Shown here in pieces: positions 40,348 through 48,584 of a stretch of 48,584 nucleotides of DNA. Position 1 is the stretch's first letter. Each line of letters opens with the position of its first letter. Source of the stretch: Hondaea fermentalgiana (Eukaryota; Sar; Bigyra; Thraustochytrida; Thraustochytriidae); assembly GCA_014084085.1 (NCBI GenBank), contig NPFB01000052.1, positions 155,194 to 203,777 of the forward strand. The letters are read 5' to 3'. The notes under the pieces were generated by a model. It made no database searches. It saw nothing but the letters and a program-made list of their open reading frames with translations, and was not told the origin of the DNA. The translations under genes were made by a program, and so were the position numbers.

Positions 40348-41216
40348 ACTCGCCCATCTGCGCCAACCATTCGTGATCAAACAGACGGGTAGACGGTCCT
40401 GTGACGGGTCTGCTCACCTGTTTTATCTCCCCTCCCCGTCTCGATAAATTCCCGCTCTCACCACTCTCCCTCTTCCATCGAACAAAACAACACCAATGCC
40501 ATTGTGCTCGTCGTTCAAATCGCATTTACATCTTCGACATTCGACTTTCGAATGGCGCGCAAGCTTCTGTTGATTGACTGCTGCAAGATGATGATGATGA
40601 AGATGAAGATGATGGTATTTACGTCTATCTGTACGGAAGCAAGTCGCTTGATCCTGTCAGCTTGATGCGTTGCTAGGTCGTGCGCTTTTTTCTGACTGAC
40701 CTTTTGCGCCACCTGCCCCCGCCTGAGATTGACGGTATCCTACATAAATATTGTCCTTTGCTCACATACCTGTGTATGGTTATCCAATCAACCAGCCTCT
40801 TGCATGCATGGTCACACGTCGTTGACGCTTCCTGATGTCCCATGTTTATTTTGTCGTGCGTGCGTATACATGCATGCGCGGTCTTGTTCTTGTTTCAAGA
40901 TGAAGCCATTGGAGCACCTCTAGTTGCGTCCAGCAGGCTGATTCTCTTCCTGTTCTGTTGCGATGGTCGCAGACGTCCATCTGTCCATTCGACTTCGTAT
41001 CTGGCGCGAATCTTCTCGCGTGGTCCGCAAGCAATCCGAGTAGCCGCGAAACACTTGCGATACATTTTACCTTCCCGTTTCGTGCTAGCCACGAAGCGGA
41101 AATTCTTTTACGTTGTCAAAGTATCATTTTTTTCTTCTTCTTCTTCCAACTCTGATCAAACAAGATATCGTCAACAACATTCGTACGATCATACCCATTC
41201 TTTCGAACTTCGAGAA
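40348..41216. other. Convergent intergenic spacer
   Basis: Between the 3' ends of HSP60 (+) and the four-repeat protein (-). It has an ATGATGAAGATGAAG tract near 40589-40615 and a TTC tract near 41131-41147. No gene is supported. Confidence 0.5.
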
Positions 41217-43778
41217 TCACACATCGCGAACGTGCAAACGTCCGTTCATGTCGCGGCTAACCTGAAAAGATGCAATAAGGGTCCCGAGCTGCACAGTCCT
41301 TTCGAGTTCGCTCAGCGTGCGAAGGTCTTCAAGAATAATGGCGGTTTCTTCCTGCGGAAAACGAAACTCGCAAGACTCGCACGAGGCGCGCTCGAAAAGG
41401 TCAAACGCCAACATGGAAGCATCCACACGTCGGACACTCACAACGCAGTACACGTGAGCGCTAGCAATCCCATCTGTCGCTCGTAATCGGTGCCCCCTGC
41501 GGTACACGACGCGATCGAGCTCGGGAATCCACCCAGGCCCGAGGGAAATGCGCTCGGTGAGAATAATGTCGCACAACACGTGACGCGGCACGCGGCCTCG
41601 CAAAGCATCCGTGGTAAGCTGTTCGGCAATAATCTCGGGACGATGCTTCAAAAGAGCCTCGAGCTCAAGACGGCTGAGAGTAATCTTGTGCGTCTCGCTT
41701 GTCCGAACCACGTAAATAATCCAAGACACGAGGTCAGCATCGCCACGTCCCGCGAAGAAACTGACAATGCATGCCTCGTGTGATATCTTTTGCACACGTC
41801 GACACAGAAGACGACCCTGGCCAATATCCCGACGTGAAGTCGCACGGTCTACAGTCATTGTCGTGCGACGTCGACTTAAGAGCGTACTCTGCCGCACACG
41901 GGCACCAGCCGGTAGCGGCGCGACCTCGCTCCTATCTTGAGCTGCCGATGAAAGCGCCGTAAATCTGCGTTGAAGTGGCACGGGGGCGCATGCATTACGC
42001 CGTGACTCGTGCTTCCCAAGGCCCAGACCAGGTCTCGCAATGCCCACGCGATCCTGCAGCGCAAGGGCCATCTCGGTCCCCGTAACATTGAGACTCTTGA
42101 GCGAAAGCATCGGGACCATGGCTTCGCAATTGGAGCGACGGTGCGCCTCATCCCACAGATCTGGGCTGGCGCGGTCGCCAAGGCGACGACCAAGTTCGCG
42201 CAAGCTTACAATGAGTTGGAACATGCGCGACGTCTCCTGGTCATATGCGCGTATCAAGAGCACGTTCTTTCTACGTGCCGGCGCGTGGACGGTGAGGACA
42301 AGTCTGTACCCAGACAAGCGAATCACCGTGGAGAGAACGAGGTCTTGGAGTCGGAGCCAAGGTTTTCTCCTCTTGCCTTTGCGAGCTCCAGTCGACTCTC
42401 CCGTGCCGACACGAGCCTGTGCAAGCAAGCCATCCACATCTTCGCCACGCGAGATGCGTTCCAAACGTGTCTGCTCAAGAGCACGTGCCTCACGCCTCTG
42501 CCGTCGAGACTGGAGAACTTGGCGCCGCTCAGGTTGCCGCTTGCGCGCAATGCATAGCTGCATGACCTCTTCATCCATGTACACCATGTCGAGAAGAGCG
42601 CGGCAGAGACTCTTTTTGTGGCCAACCTCGAGCAGATGCGGGCGGTCTGCAAAGAGTTCTTCGAGGTCACTGAGATTGACACGGAGCGAATAGGTCTGCC
42701 GCGTGCGCGGGCAGTAAGCTTCGATGCGCACATGCCGAGGAAAACGCGCAGGTTTGATATAAATTCGCCCCGCGATGCCCATACCGTACACGGAGAGGAC
42801 CATGGCCTGCGTGCCAAGAACAGCGCCCTGTCGAAGGAGCAAGAGTTTGCTCAAGAGGACGCCGTCAGCGTACACTTTGGCGTTGGAGCTTGTGTTTGCC
42901 TCCTCTAGAGCTTTTGCCTCGGCTGCTTCTGCAGCGCGACGCTTCTTGTATGGAACGAGGCTGGGAGCGAGATCAGTCCACATTTCTTCCCACCAGTTAC
43001 GATCTCTGTTGCGGATGGGCTCGCGATATCCGTGCTTGTGATCAAAGTTATCGAGAAGAAAGCCATTGTTGGCACAGGGCATCATGGGCCTCTCCTGATA
43101 AGCGTCGGAAGCCCTCATAAGATACATGCGAAGGGGTGAAATAAAGATTTCGTCGAATCGTTCACGAAGTTCAACACGGGCCTCTTGAAGCACACGCACT
43201 TGGCCAAGCTCATCGAGGACCGCGCAGTGGCGAGTGACGACATCAGCGTGAAGCCGCGGCAAGCCGCGGACAATACGGCCAAGGTTGCCAGGTCCTGTGC
43301 GCTGCACGCGAGGTGTGCGTTTCTTGATAGCCAAAAGCCCTTCGTCTTCTGTGTCCGTATCCTCGTCATTGTTGCTCCCTCCCGTAGGTACCTTGATGTT
43401 ATCCTGATCGTGCTCTGTTTCACCGTGAGCAAAAGATCTTGCACCGCGCGTCTCGGTATCTTCATCAGCGAGGAGACTCGCAGCAGGCTCGTGAGCATTT
43501 GCATTAGAGATTGTGAGATGGTGTAGATTGACAAAGTCATTCCTTATGCGCATACGATTGCGTGTGTCGCGTTCCAAAATCGGTTCCTCGCCAGCGAGAA
43601 GGAGTCTGGGCAAGACAAAGTCTTCGCTTTCTTGTGCGTTTGCATCATCTCGGTGTTCGCGTTCTCTTCGCGCACGCTTTTTGGAGACGCGCTTGGAGGC
43701 TGTCGGTGATGATGCATTCACTCCGACGGCAGCAATACCTGTGCCTATAAAGTAAAGTCCTCCTTGAAGGCTTTCCAT
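41217..43778 (-). CDS. Uncharacterised protein with four internal beta-rich repeats
   Basis: The protein has 853 residues from the ATG at 43778 (open to 43820 via TTG). I do not recognise the family. After a short hydrophobic start (LQGGLYFIGTGIAAVGV) come a basic cluster (KRVSKKRARRERE) and an acidic, disordered stretch to about 160. Four imperfect repeats lie at about 313-400, 480-570, 656-744 and 758-830. Each has paired beta-like strands, then a Tyr/Phe-rich strand, then a helix of the form LxxLExLhxxRPxLL. Examples are YSLRVNLSDLEELFADRPHL, FQLIVSLRELGRRLGDRASP and KITLSRLELEALLKHRPEII. Arg/Glu-rich helices separate repeats 1 and 2. No catalytic motif is evident. A lineage-specific scaffold is the simplest reading. 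Confidence 0.78.
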   Translation of the reverse strand: MESLQGGLYFIGTGIAAVGVNASSPTASKRVSKKRARREREHRDDANAQESEDFVLPRLLLAGEEPILERDTRNRMRIRNDFVNLHHLTISNANAHEPAASLLADEDTETRGARSFAHGETEHDQDNIKVPTGGSNNDEDTDTEDEGLLAIKKRTPRVQRTGPGNLGRIVRGLPRLHADVVTRHCAVLDELGQVRVLQEARVELRERFDEIFISPLRMYLMRASDAYQERPMMPCANNGFLLDNFDHKHGYREPIRNRDRNWWEEMWTDLAPSLVPYKKRRAAEAAEAKALEEANTSSNAKVYADGVLLSKLLLLRQGAVLGTQAMVLSVYGMGIAGRIYIKPARFPRHVRIEAYCPRTRQTYSLRVNLSDLEELFADRPHLLEVGHKKSLCRALLDMVYMDEEVMQLCIARKRQPERRQVLQSRRQRREARALEQTRLERISRGEDVDGLLAQARVGTGESTGARKGKRRKPWLRLQDLVLSTVIRLSGYRLVLTVHAPARRKNVLLIRAYDQETSRMFQLIVSLRELGRRLGDRASPDLWDEAHRRSNCEAMVPMLSLKSLNVTGTEMALALQDRVGIARPGLGLGKHESRRNACAPVPLQRRFTALSSAAQDRSEVAPLPAGARVRQSTLLSRRRTTMTVDRATSRRDIGQGRLLCRRVQKISHEACIVSFFAGRGDADLVSWIIYVVRTSETHKITLSRLELEALLKHRPEIIAEQLTTDALRGRVPRHVLCDIILTERISLGPGWIPELDRVVYRRGHRLRATDGIASAHVYCVVSVRRVDASMLAFDLFERASCESCEFRFPQEETAIILEDLRTLSELERTVQLGTLIASFQVSRDMNGRLHVRDV

Positions 43779-44155
43779 ATTACTCTGCGCTGTTTGGCTC
43801 CGCTCGCGAAAGAATACCAACGTCCGTCACACGGCCATCAGATAAACGTCCAGTTGAGGTGCAACGGGGTGGTTATCAGCAAGGTCTGGTGCCGCCGCAA
43901 GGCATTCTCGAGCGCGTCGTCCCTCTTCTTGTTTAGCGGAGACGGTGACCAGCTCGCGAGCAAGAGGCGCTTTGGGCCAACTCTGCAAGTCCTTTCTCCT
44001 TTGCTTTCCTTTGCTTTCCTTTGCTTTGTTTTCCTTTCCGAAATAGAAAAACAAGAACCTGAGCACTCGTCGTCAAGAAGAAGAAAAGCACCAATAATCT
44101 TCTTCGAAGCCATCAATCGATCCATCTCTCTCTCTCTCTCTCTCTCCCTCTCACC

Positions 44156-44163
44156 TAAACCCT
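44156..44163 (+). promoter_or_regulatory. Telo-box-like motif TAAACCCT upstream of RPL5
   Basis: Matches the AAACCCTAA-type telo-box orientation found in promoters of plant ribosomal-protein genes. It lies about 340 bases before the RPL5 ATG. Function here is inference. Confidence 0.4.
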
Positions 44164-44279
44164 CCTTCCCCTTCCTCCTATCCGTTGACCCCCGCGGAAC
44201 ATCGCCTCCCCAATCAGAACAGAACGCCCTCCGCGTTGCGCACTGGAACCCCCGGCACCCGCGCAACCCCCCCCCGCGG

Positions 44280-44292
44280 CTAGGGTTAGGGT
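44280..44292 (+). promoter_or_regulatory. Telomere-like motif CTAGGGTTAGGGT upstream of RPL5
   Basis: Nearly two TTAGGG units about 210 bases before the RPL5 ATG, in an otherwise GC-rich promoter. Such boxes in other eukaryotes bind Myb/TRF-type factors and coordinate ribosomal-protein genes. Confidence 0.5.
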
Positions 44293-44503
44293 ACGTCCCC
44301 CTGCTTGCGAGGGCGGGGAACGCGGGGAAGGCGGGCCGGTGGCGGCGGAGCCACGCAAAGGCGGCGCAGGCAGAGAGAGGGCCGGGAGGAGCGGGGAAAG
44401 GGAGGGAAAGGGAGGGAGGGAGGGAGGAGGAGAGAGCGGGGCAGAGCTTGTTCGAGGAGCAGCGGCAGCAGCAGCGCAGCAGCGGCAGCAGGAGGCAGGC
44501 ACG

Positions 44504-45872
44504 ATGCCCTTCGTGAAGAAGCAGAAGACCAATGCGTACTACTCGCGCTAGTAAGTCGGCACGCGGGCGTCGCGCCTCGCGAGGCGCGGACGGGGTCGCG
44601 CCGCGCGGCGGGATGATGATGGATGGAATGGATGGATGGATGGATGTCTGGTCCTGAGCGCGGCGCGCGAGGGCGCTCGGTGGGTCACGTGCAGACGGGC
44701 GCGGGAGCGCGCTCGAAAGGGTGCACGCGTGACGGCGGTGGCGGCGGTTTGCAGAAGTTCATCAAGATTGATGCACCCGGTGACACCAAAGGAGGATGGA
44801 CGACTTGTTTGGAGAGGAAACGTTCAAAGGAATCGCTCGAATGACTGACTGACACACGCACGCACGCACGCTCGCATGTGTTTTTTGCCTACTCGCTTGA
44901 CTCAATCAAACGCACAGCCAGGTGAAGTTCCGCCGTCGCCGAGCAGGTGTCACGGACTACTACCAGCGCAAGCGCCTCGTTAAGCAGGCCAAGAACAAGT
45001 ACAATGCCGCCAAGTACCGCCTTGTGGCCCGCATCACCAACAAGCAGGTGATCGCCCAGGTCGTCTACTCCACCATCGCCGGTGACCACATCCTTGCCTC
45101 GGCCTACTCGCTCGAGCTCGAGCGCTTCGGCTGCAAGGCTGGCTTCAAGAACTACGCCGCCGCGTACGCGACCGGCCTTCTGTGCGGCCGCCGTGCCCTC
45201 AAGAAGGTTGGCCTCTTTGAGCAGTACACTGGTGTCGGTGATGACGAGGAGGATGAGGTGACTGGCGAGATCATGTCTGTGTCCTTCGGCAAGCGTACCT
45301 TTTACGTTGACGAGCTCGATGAGGACCGCCGCCCCCTTCGCGTGAACCTCGATGTCGGTCTTGCCCGCACCAGCCTCGGCGCCAAGATCTTTGGTGTGCT
45401 CAAGGGTGCTTCGGACGCCGGTCTTGATATCCCCCACAACCACAAGAAGTTCCCCGGCTACGATCCCGATGAGAAGGAGTACGACGCTTCGGTCCACAAG
45501 GAGCTCATCTTCGCCGAGAACATTGCCGAGTACATGCGCATCCTCGAGCAGGAAGACGAGGAGTCCGGCACCAAGACCCTTGAGGAGCGCTTTGGCTCGT
45601 ACGTCAAGGCTGGCGTCGGCGCCGACGACCTTGAGGAGATGTGGCTCGCCGTGCACAAGGCCATCCGCGAGGACCCGAGCTACAAGCACGCCGAGTCCAA
45701 GAAGGAGCGCGAGAAGAACGCCACCCACGACAAGAAGTACCAGCACCCCCGCCGCAAGACCAAGGAGGAGCGCGATGCTTCGATCCAGGCCAAGCTCGAC
45801 AAGATTGCTGCCATGGAGGAGAGCGAAGATGAGGACGAGGACGACGAGGAGGAGGAGGAGGACGACGAGTAA
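44504..45872 (+). CDS. RPL5: 60S ribosomal protein L5 (uL18), two exons
   Basis: Exon 1 is 44504-44550 (MPFVKKQKTNAYYSR plus two bases of a Tyr codon), the intron 44551-44917 and exon 2 44918-45872, giving 333 residues. Joining restores SRYQVKFRRRRAG, the invariant eukaryotic uL18 start. Other family marks are TDYYQRKRLVKQAKNKYNAA, KYRLVARITNK, NYAAAYATGLLCGRRAL and IPHNHKKFPGYD. L5 binds 5S rRNA with L11 and is part of the 60S central protuberance. The C-terminal extension is unusual: it ends in a Glu/Asp run (about 312-333) where animals and fungi have a shorter, basic or mixed tail. Codon bias is strongly C-ending, as for HSP60. ATG context is CACGATGCC. Confidence 0.97.
44551..44917 (+). 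other. Spliceosomal intron of RPL5 (367 nt)
   Basis: Donor GTAAGT, acceptor CGCACAG, phase 2, inserted just after codon 15. It contains ATGG repeats (about 44611-44645) and a short CACGCACGCACG run near 44855-44870. Confidence 0.93.
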
Positions 45873-46371
45873 ATGCGATGCCTTGTGCATTCGCCCACTT
45901 ATTGATTTTCTTCTCTTTTTTTCACAAAACGATTCACTATCATTCATTTGATTGACTATAGGACTGACGAACTGACTTGTTTGGCAAGGAGGTTCTGCAC
46001 TCATCATCTTTACAATGAGGTGAAAATGCTTGGATGACAAAGAGTGACTGCATATGGCATTGGAGTAAGTTTTTCATAATGGTCGATTCAAAGGTTCCGG
46101 TCATGCACTCGCTCCGCATCGGCCCACCGACGAGATGCCAGGACTTTTTCCGGCCGCAACGCCGCTACAAGCCACCTCACCACGTCTAGCCCAGTTGGCT
46201 GTTGGGCTTTGCTGGCTTGCTTCCTAGACCAGGCGTGCAGCTTTCTTTCGTTTTGATACTAATAAGGGCCGGAGCAAACTCTTGACGTTGACGTTGCCAC
46301 GGCACATACTATCTCCCAGCTCTCACATCCACACAAGCCGAATCCTTGTATGCACTTGTTTGCAAACCCAG
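45873..46371. other. Convergent spacer
   Basis: Between the 3' ends of RPL5 (+) and the YVH1-domain gene (-). I see only 3' UTR-like lower-GC sequence. Confidence 0.5.
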
Positions 46372-47307
46372 TCATCGCTGGCCATGCAAATAAGCGTCGC
46401 TGGGGTCCTTGACTCGCATGACATGCTGAACCTTGGGTCCATCTGCAGACGTCTCCGGCGCCCACGAAATAGCCTCACCAAAGCGTCCTTCAATACCATC
46501 CACACTAAATATGATACGTGTCGCTTGCGAAGGCGCAGGCATCGCTACGGCGCCTGGCGCTTCAATTGTAATACGGCCCTTAAGCTTGGCTGTCGACGCA
46601 CTGACAACCTTGCCCAACTTGACGGGCCCGTCAAAGATCTTCTTTTGCACAGTGGTCATTGAGCACTCTGTTCGGTCAACAAGGCCCATGGCTTCGTCCA
46701 CAGCGCCCTTGTTGACGAGGTTGATCCACTTTTCGTGTGCGAGCTCACGCGGGTCTCGTGCTTCTGCCGAAGCTTTTGCAGCCGCATCCTGAAGTGACTG
46801 CGCCGCAAGGTTTGTCTCGTCTTCATCTTCCCCTGATTCCTTTTTATCTCCTGACCCTTCATCGACAGTCTCTGGCACCTTGAGGTCAGCGCAGTGCGCA
46901 GGTATCGCGTCCAAGGAGATTTCGCGCGGGTCCACCTTGCTGAGAGGGACCTGAATTGCAGGCACGATCCACGTACCGCAGCTGCATTGGGAGCCCGCCC
47001 AGGCAAAGCTGCCGACGCGATGGCCACACTTGGGGCAATTGAGCTTGCCGACCACCTCGTCCGCCATGGCGAGCGCGCTCATCCACTCGTTGGGTTCTGA
47101 CAAGAACAGCGAGCTGCAGTCCTTGCCAAGCGTTCCGCTGTCCTTGACGCGCTTAAAGTAGCCAAAGTCGTGCTGGCCCGTGGCGTGCTGCGAGCTCAGC
47201 TGTCTCGACGTGAACAGCGCGCAGCGGCACCGCTGGCAGCAGTACACCGTCACGCGAGCCTCCTCCGCTTGCTCAGCGGCCTCGGGCGCAGGGCTCTCGG
47301 TCTCCAT
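46372..47307 (-). CDS. Stand-alone YVH1/DUSP12-type zinc-binding protein (no phosphatase domain)
   Basis: The protein has 311 residues from the ATG at 47307 (open to 47409 only via TTG). Residues 22-127 match the C-terminal zinc domain of YVH1/DUSP12: CQRCRCALFTSRQL (C24, C27), DCSSLFLSEPNEWM (C64), GKLNCPKCGHRVGSFAWAG (C91, C94), then CSCGTWIVPAIQVPLSKVD (C108, C110). The dual-specificity phosphatase domain that normally precedes it is absent; only about 20 acidic residues lie upstream. Residues about 195-311 form a second region I do not recognise (EKWINLVNKGAVDEAMGLVD, KLKGRITIEAPGAV). In yeast and human the zinc domain alone supports 60S maturation by releasing MRT4, so a ribosome-assembly role is plausible. 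An upstream exon with the phosphatase cannot be excluded, but none is visible up to 48391. Confidence 0.83.
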   Translation of the reverse strand: METESPAPEAAEQAEEARVTVYCCQRCRCALFTSRQLSSQHATGQHDFGYFKRVKDSGTLGKDCSSLFLSEPNEWMSALAMADEVVGKLNCPKCGHRVGSFAWAGSQCSCGTWIVPAIQVPLSKVDPREISLDAIPAHCADLKVPETVDEGSGDKKESGEDEDETNLAAQSLQDAAAKASAEARDPRELAHEKWINLVNKGAVDEAMGLVDRTECSMTTVQKKIFDGPVKLGKVVSASTAKLKGRITIEAPGAVAMPAPSQATRIIFSVDGIEGRFGEAISWAPETSADGPKVQHVMRVKDPSDAYLHGQR

Positions 47308-48391
47308 GGCCTCGGTCGAGGGCGCCTTTTCGCTCTCCACCAGCCAACAGAACCCGGCCCCCACCCCCGCGTGTGCGCGCGCGAAAACTTTCTGCTTGCT
47401 CTGCCGCAAAGCGCAGACTTCCTGCGCGCGCGTGAAGGCTCGAGGTCAAGGTCGAGGTCGAGTCACTCGAGGTCGAGGTCGCAAGCGAGAGAGAGTCCTT
47501 CGACCCTTTTCTTCTCAGGCGATTGGGGCATTGCTGGGAGGAGAATGCGATTATAGGTGCATGGCGAATGGAGGGAGAACTGGAGCCGCACGAGGGGAGA
47601 CTGGAACAGGTCTTGATGGATCCTCTTCCCTGCATTTGTGGGTCCAGGCAATCGTCCTCTTGGGCTTCGTTTCTTTACTCTCGGTATTGCATAGGAGATC
47701 GTTCTGGTCGTGCTCCAAGAATCTGACAACGATCACAACTATTTACTGTTCTTTCCTTTCCTCCCCGCTCCTCTCTCAAAAGCTAAGTGTTCGACCAAAT
47801 GGATAGACCTAAGCTTAGATAAGTACCGCTATTTTCTGTACGACAAGCTATGGCCATCCTCGACGGAGCGAAAGCTTGCTCCGTTGTGGCTGTAAAAAGC
47901 AGATACGACAAGTCCAACGAACCTACCATGTTCGATTCCAAGCAAACCTGAGCTCAAGCACCCCAACCCAATCTTCAGCTCGGTTGCACCCTTTTAGAGC
48001 GTGGCATCGCGGGCTCCACGAGCCGTCAAGTCTCCTCCGTTCGTTCTCAAGTCGGCATATTCCCCCCAACGAGATCTACATCTAAAACCCCTTCCCCCCC
48101 CCCCCCAAAAAAAGCACTCCTGCCTCTCAGCTCTTGAGCTCCACAAGCCCGAATCCCCGAGCTTTCAAGCCGCCCACCCAACACAGCCTCTGCAAATACC
48201 CATCGCCGCGGCTCGGGCTAGCTGCTTCTGAGCTCGCCCCTGCCTCGGCCTGGAATTCGTCCCTCATTCTGCGATTCTAGGCCTCGTACCAGTACATAGT
48301 ACACTAGCCCAGCTGCGCGAGGAAAGAGAACGTTTTTTTCCCGCGGCGCTCGGCGAGGCAGATCGCGAGGCTCGCGCAGGGCGGCGGCGGG
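47308..48391. other. Intergenic
   Basis: Upstream of the YVH1-domain gene. It has a GGTCGAGGTC-type repeat (about 47442-47480), a poly-C run (about 48091-48106) followed by poly-A, and GC-rich sequence near the right edge. No gene is supported. Confidence 0.45.
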
Positions 48392-48584
48392 ATGGCGCAG
48401 CGCGTGCGCGCGCGCCGCGTCTCCGACGAGGACGTCTCCGTGCGCGCGCGGCCGCGCGAGTTCCTGGGCCGGGCGTGGCGGCGGCACGGCGCGGATGATG
48501 ATGGCGGCGGCATGGGCGACGCCGGCGACCTGGGCGGCGACTTGGACGACGAGGCCCGGGCGCGGCGGCCGCGCGCGCCGGCGG
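48392..48584 (+). CDS. Possible 5' fragment of a gene running off the right edge
   Basis: From the ATG at 48392 the frame is open to the end of the window (64 codons). The reading is Arg/Ala/Gly/Asp-rich (MAQRVRARRVSDEDVSVRA and on, with GDAGDLGGDLDDEA). No domain is visible, and the DNA is so GC-rich that chance openness is possible. The ATG follows GGCGGCGGG, an acceptable context. I include it only as a candidate. Confidence 0.35.
   Translation, partial: MAQRVRARRVSDEDVSVRARPREFLGRAWRRHGADDDGGGMGDAGDLGGDLDDEARARRPRAPA

Larger units (their letters stand above)
43779..44503. other. Divergent promoter region of RPL5
   Basis: Contains three tandem TTTGCTTTCC-type units near 44000-44035, a CT microsatellite (about 44125-44150), two telomere-like motifs, a GGGA-rich tract (about 44396-44430) and GCAGCA repeats just before the RPL5 ATG. 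No gene is called. Confidence 0.55.

Noticed and set aside
44280..44292. Chromosome end or interstitial telomere
   Set aside because: Fewer than two full TTAGGG units, lying in a promoter; a telo-box is the more economical reading.
44889..46040. 383-codon open frame antisense to RPL5
   Set aside because: Shadow of the RPL5 codon bias; the translation is Leu/Val-rich with no recognisable family.

Overview
The window is nuclear DNA from a GC-rich protist with dense genes and few introns. I infer a stramenopile, most likely a thraustochytrid (labyrinthulomycete) of the Aurantiochytrium/Schizochytrium/Hondaea type. The eukaryotic evidence is two spliceosomal GT-AG introns, a cytosolic uL18 ribosomal protein, mitochondrial HSP60 and PET117, a coronin-7 and an ataxin-10. 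The thraustochytrid assignment rests on GC content, compactness and gene mix, not on a marker gene. Two runs of exactly 100 N (14914-15013 and 37712-37811) are scaffold gaps.

Layout, left to right. A membrane-anchored coiled-coil protein (65-1189) may begin outside the window. Next come a tandem coronin of the coronin-7/POD-1 class (1835-4789, +) and a membrane-anchored UDP-galactopyranose mutase with an extra C-terminal domain (5575-7944, -). A 2.7 kb gene-free spacer follows. Then there is a multi-pass membrane protein with a circularly permuted RING-like zinc finger (10640-12163, +), facing a secreted protein with a Hedgehog-type Hint domain (12434-13984, -). From 13985 to 16813 there is no supportable gene, but there are nested inverted repeats around the first gap and a direct duplication.

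The middle holds PET117 (16814-17086), an uncharacterised probable mitochondrial protein (17560-18624, -), two paralogous PPR-like proteins (19611-22208 and 28310-30802, +), ataxin-10 (22791-24404, +) and a membrane-anchored GH27 glycosidase with a disrupted 3' end (25651-27546, -). Between ataxin-10 and the glycosidase lies an AT-rich island carrying repeated perfect hairpins.

The right part has a large uncharacterised coiled-coil protein (30766-33813, -), a fused tandem Xi-class glutathione transferase (34341-36371, -) and intron-bearing HSP60 (38220-40347, +). After these come a four-repeat protein of unknown family (41217-43778, -), intron-bearing RPL5 (44504-45872, +) with telomere-like promoter motifs, and a zinc protein consisting of the YVH1/DUSP12 C-terminal domain without its phosphatase (46372-47307, -). 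A possible partial gene sits at the right edge.

There is no operon logic, as expected for a eukaryote. Several products are plausibly mitochondrial (PET117, both PPR-like proteins, HSP60, the 354-residue protein). Three plausibly act in the secretory pathway or at the surface (the mutase, the Hint protein, GH27). Two serve the 60S ribosome (RPL5 and the YVH1 zinc domain). The observations most worth following up are the permuted RING, the Hint protein with an unrecognised N-terminal module, the mutase fusion, the phosphatase-less YVH1 module, the PPR-like paralogues and the hairpin family.
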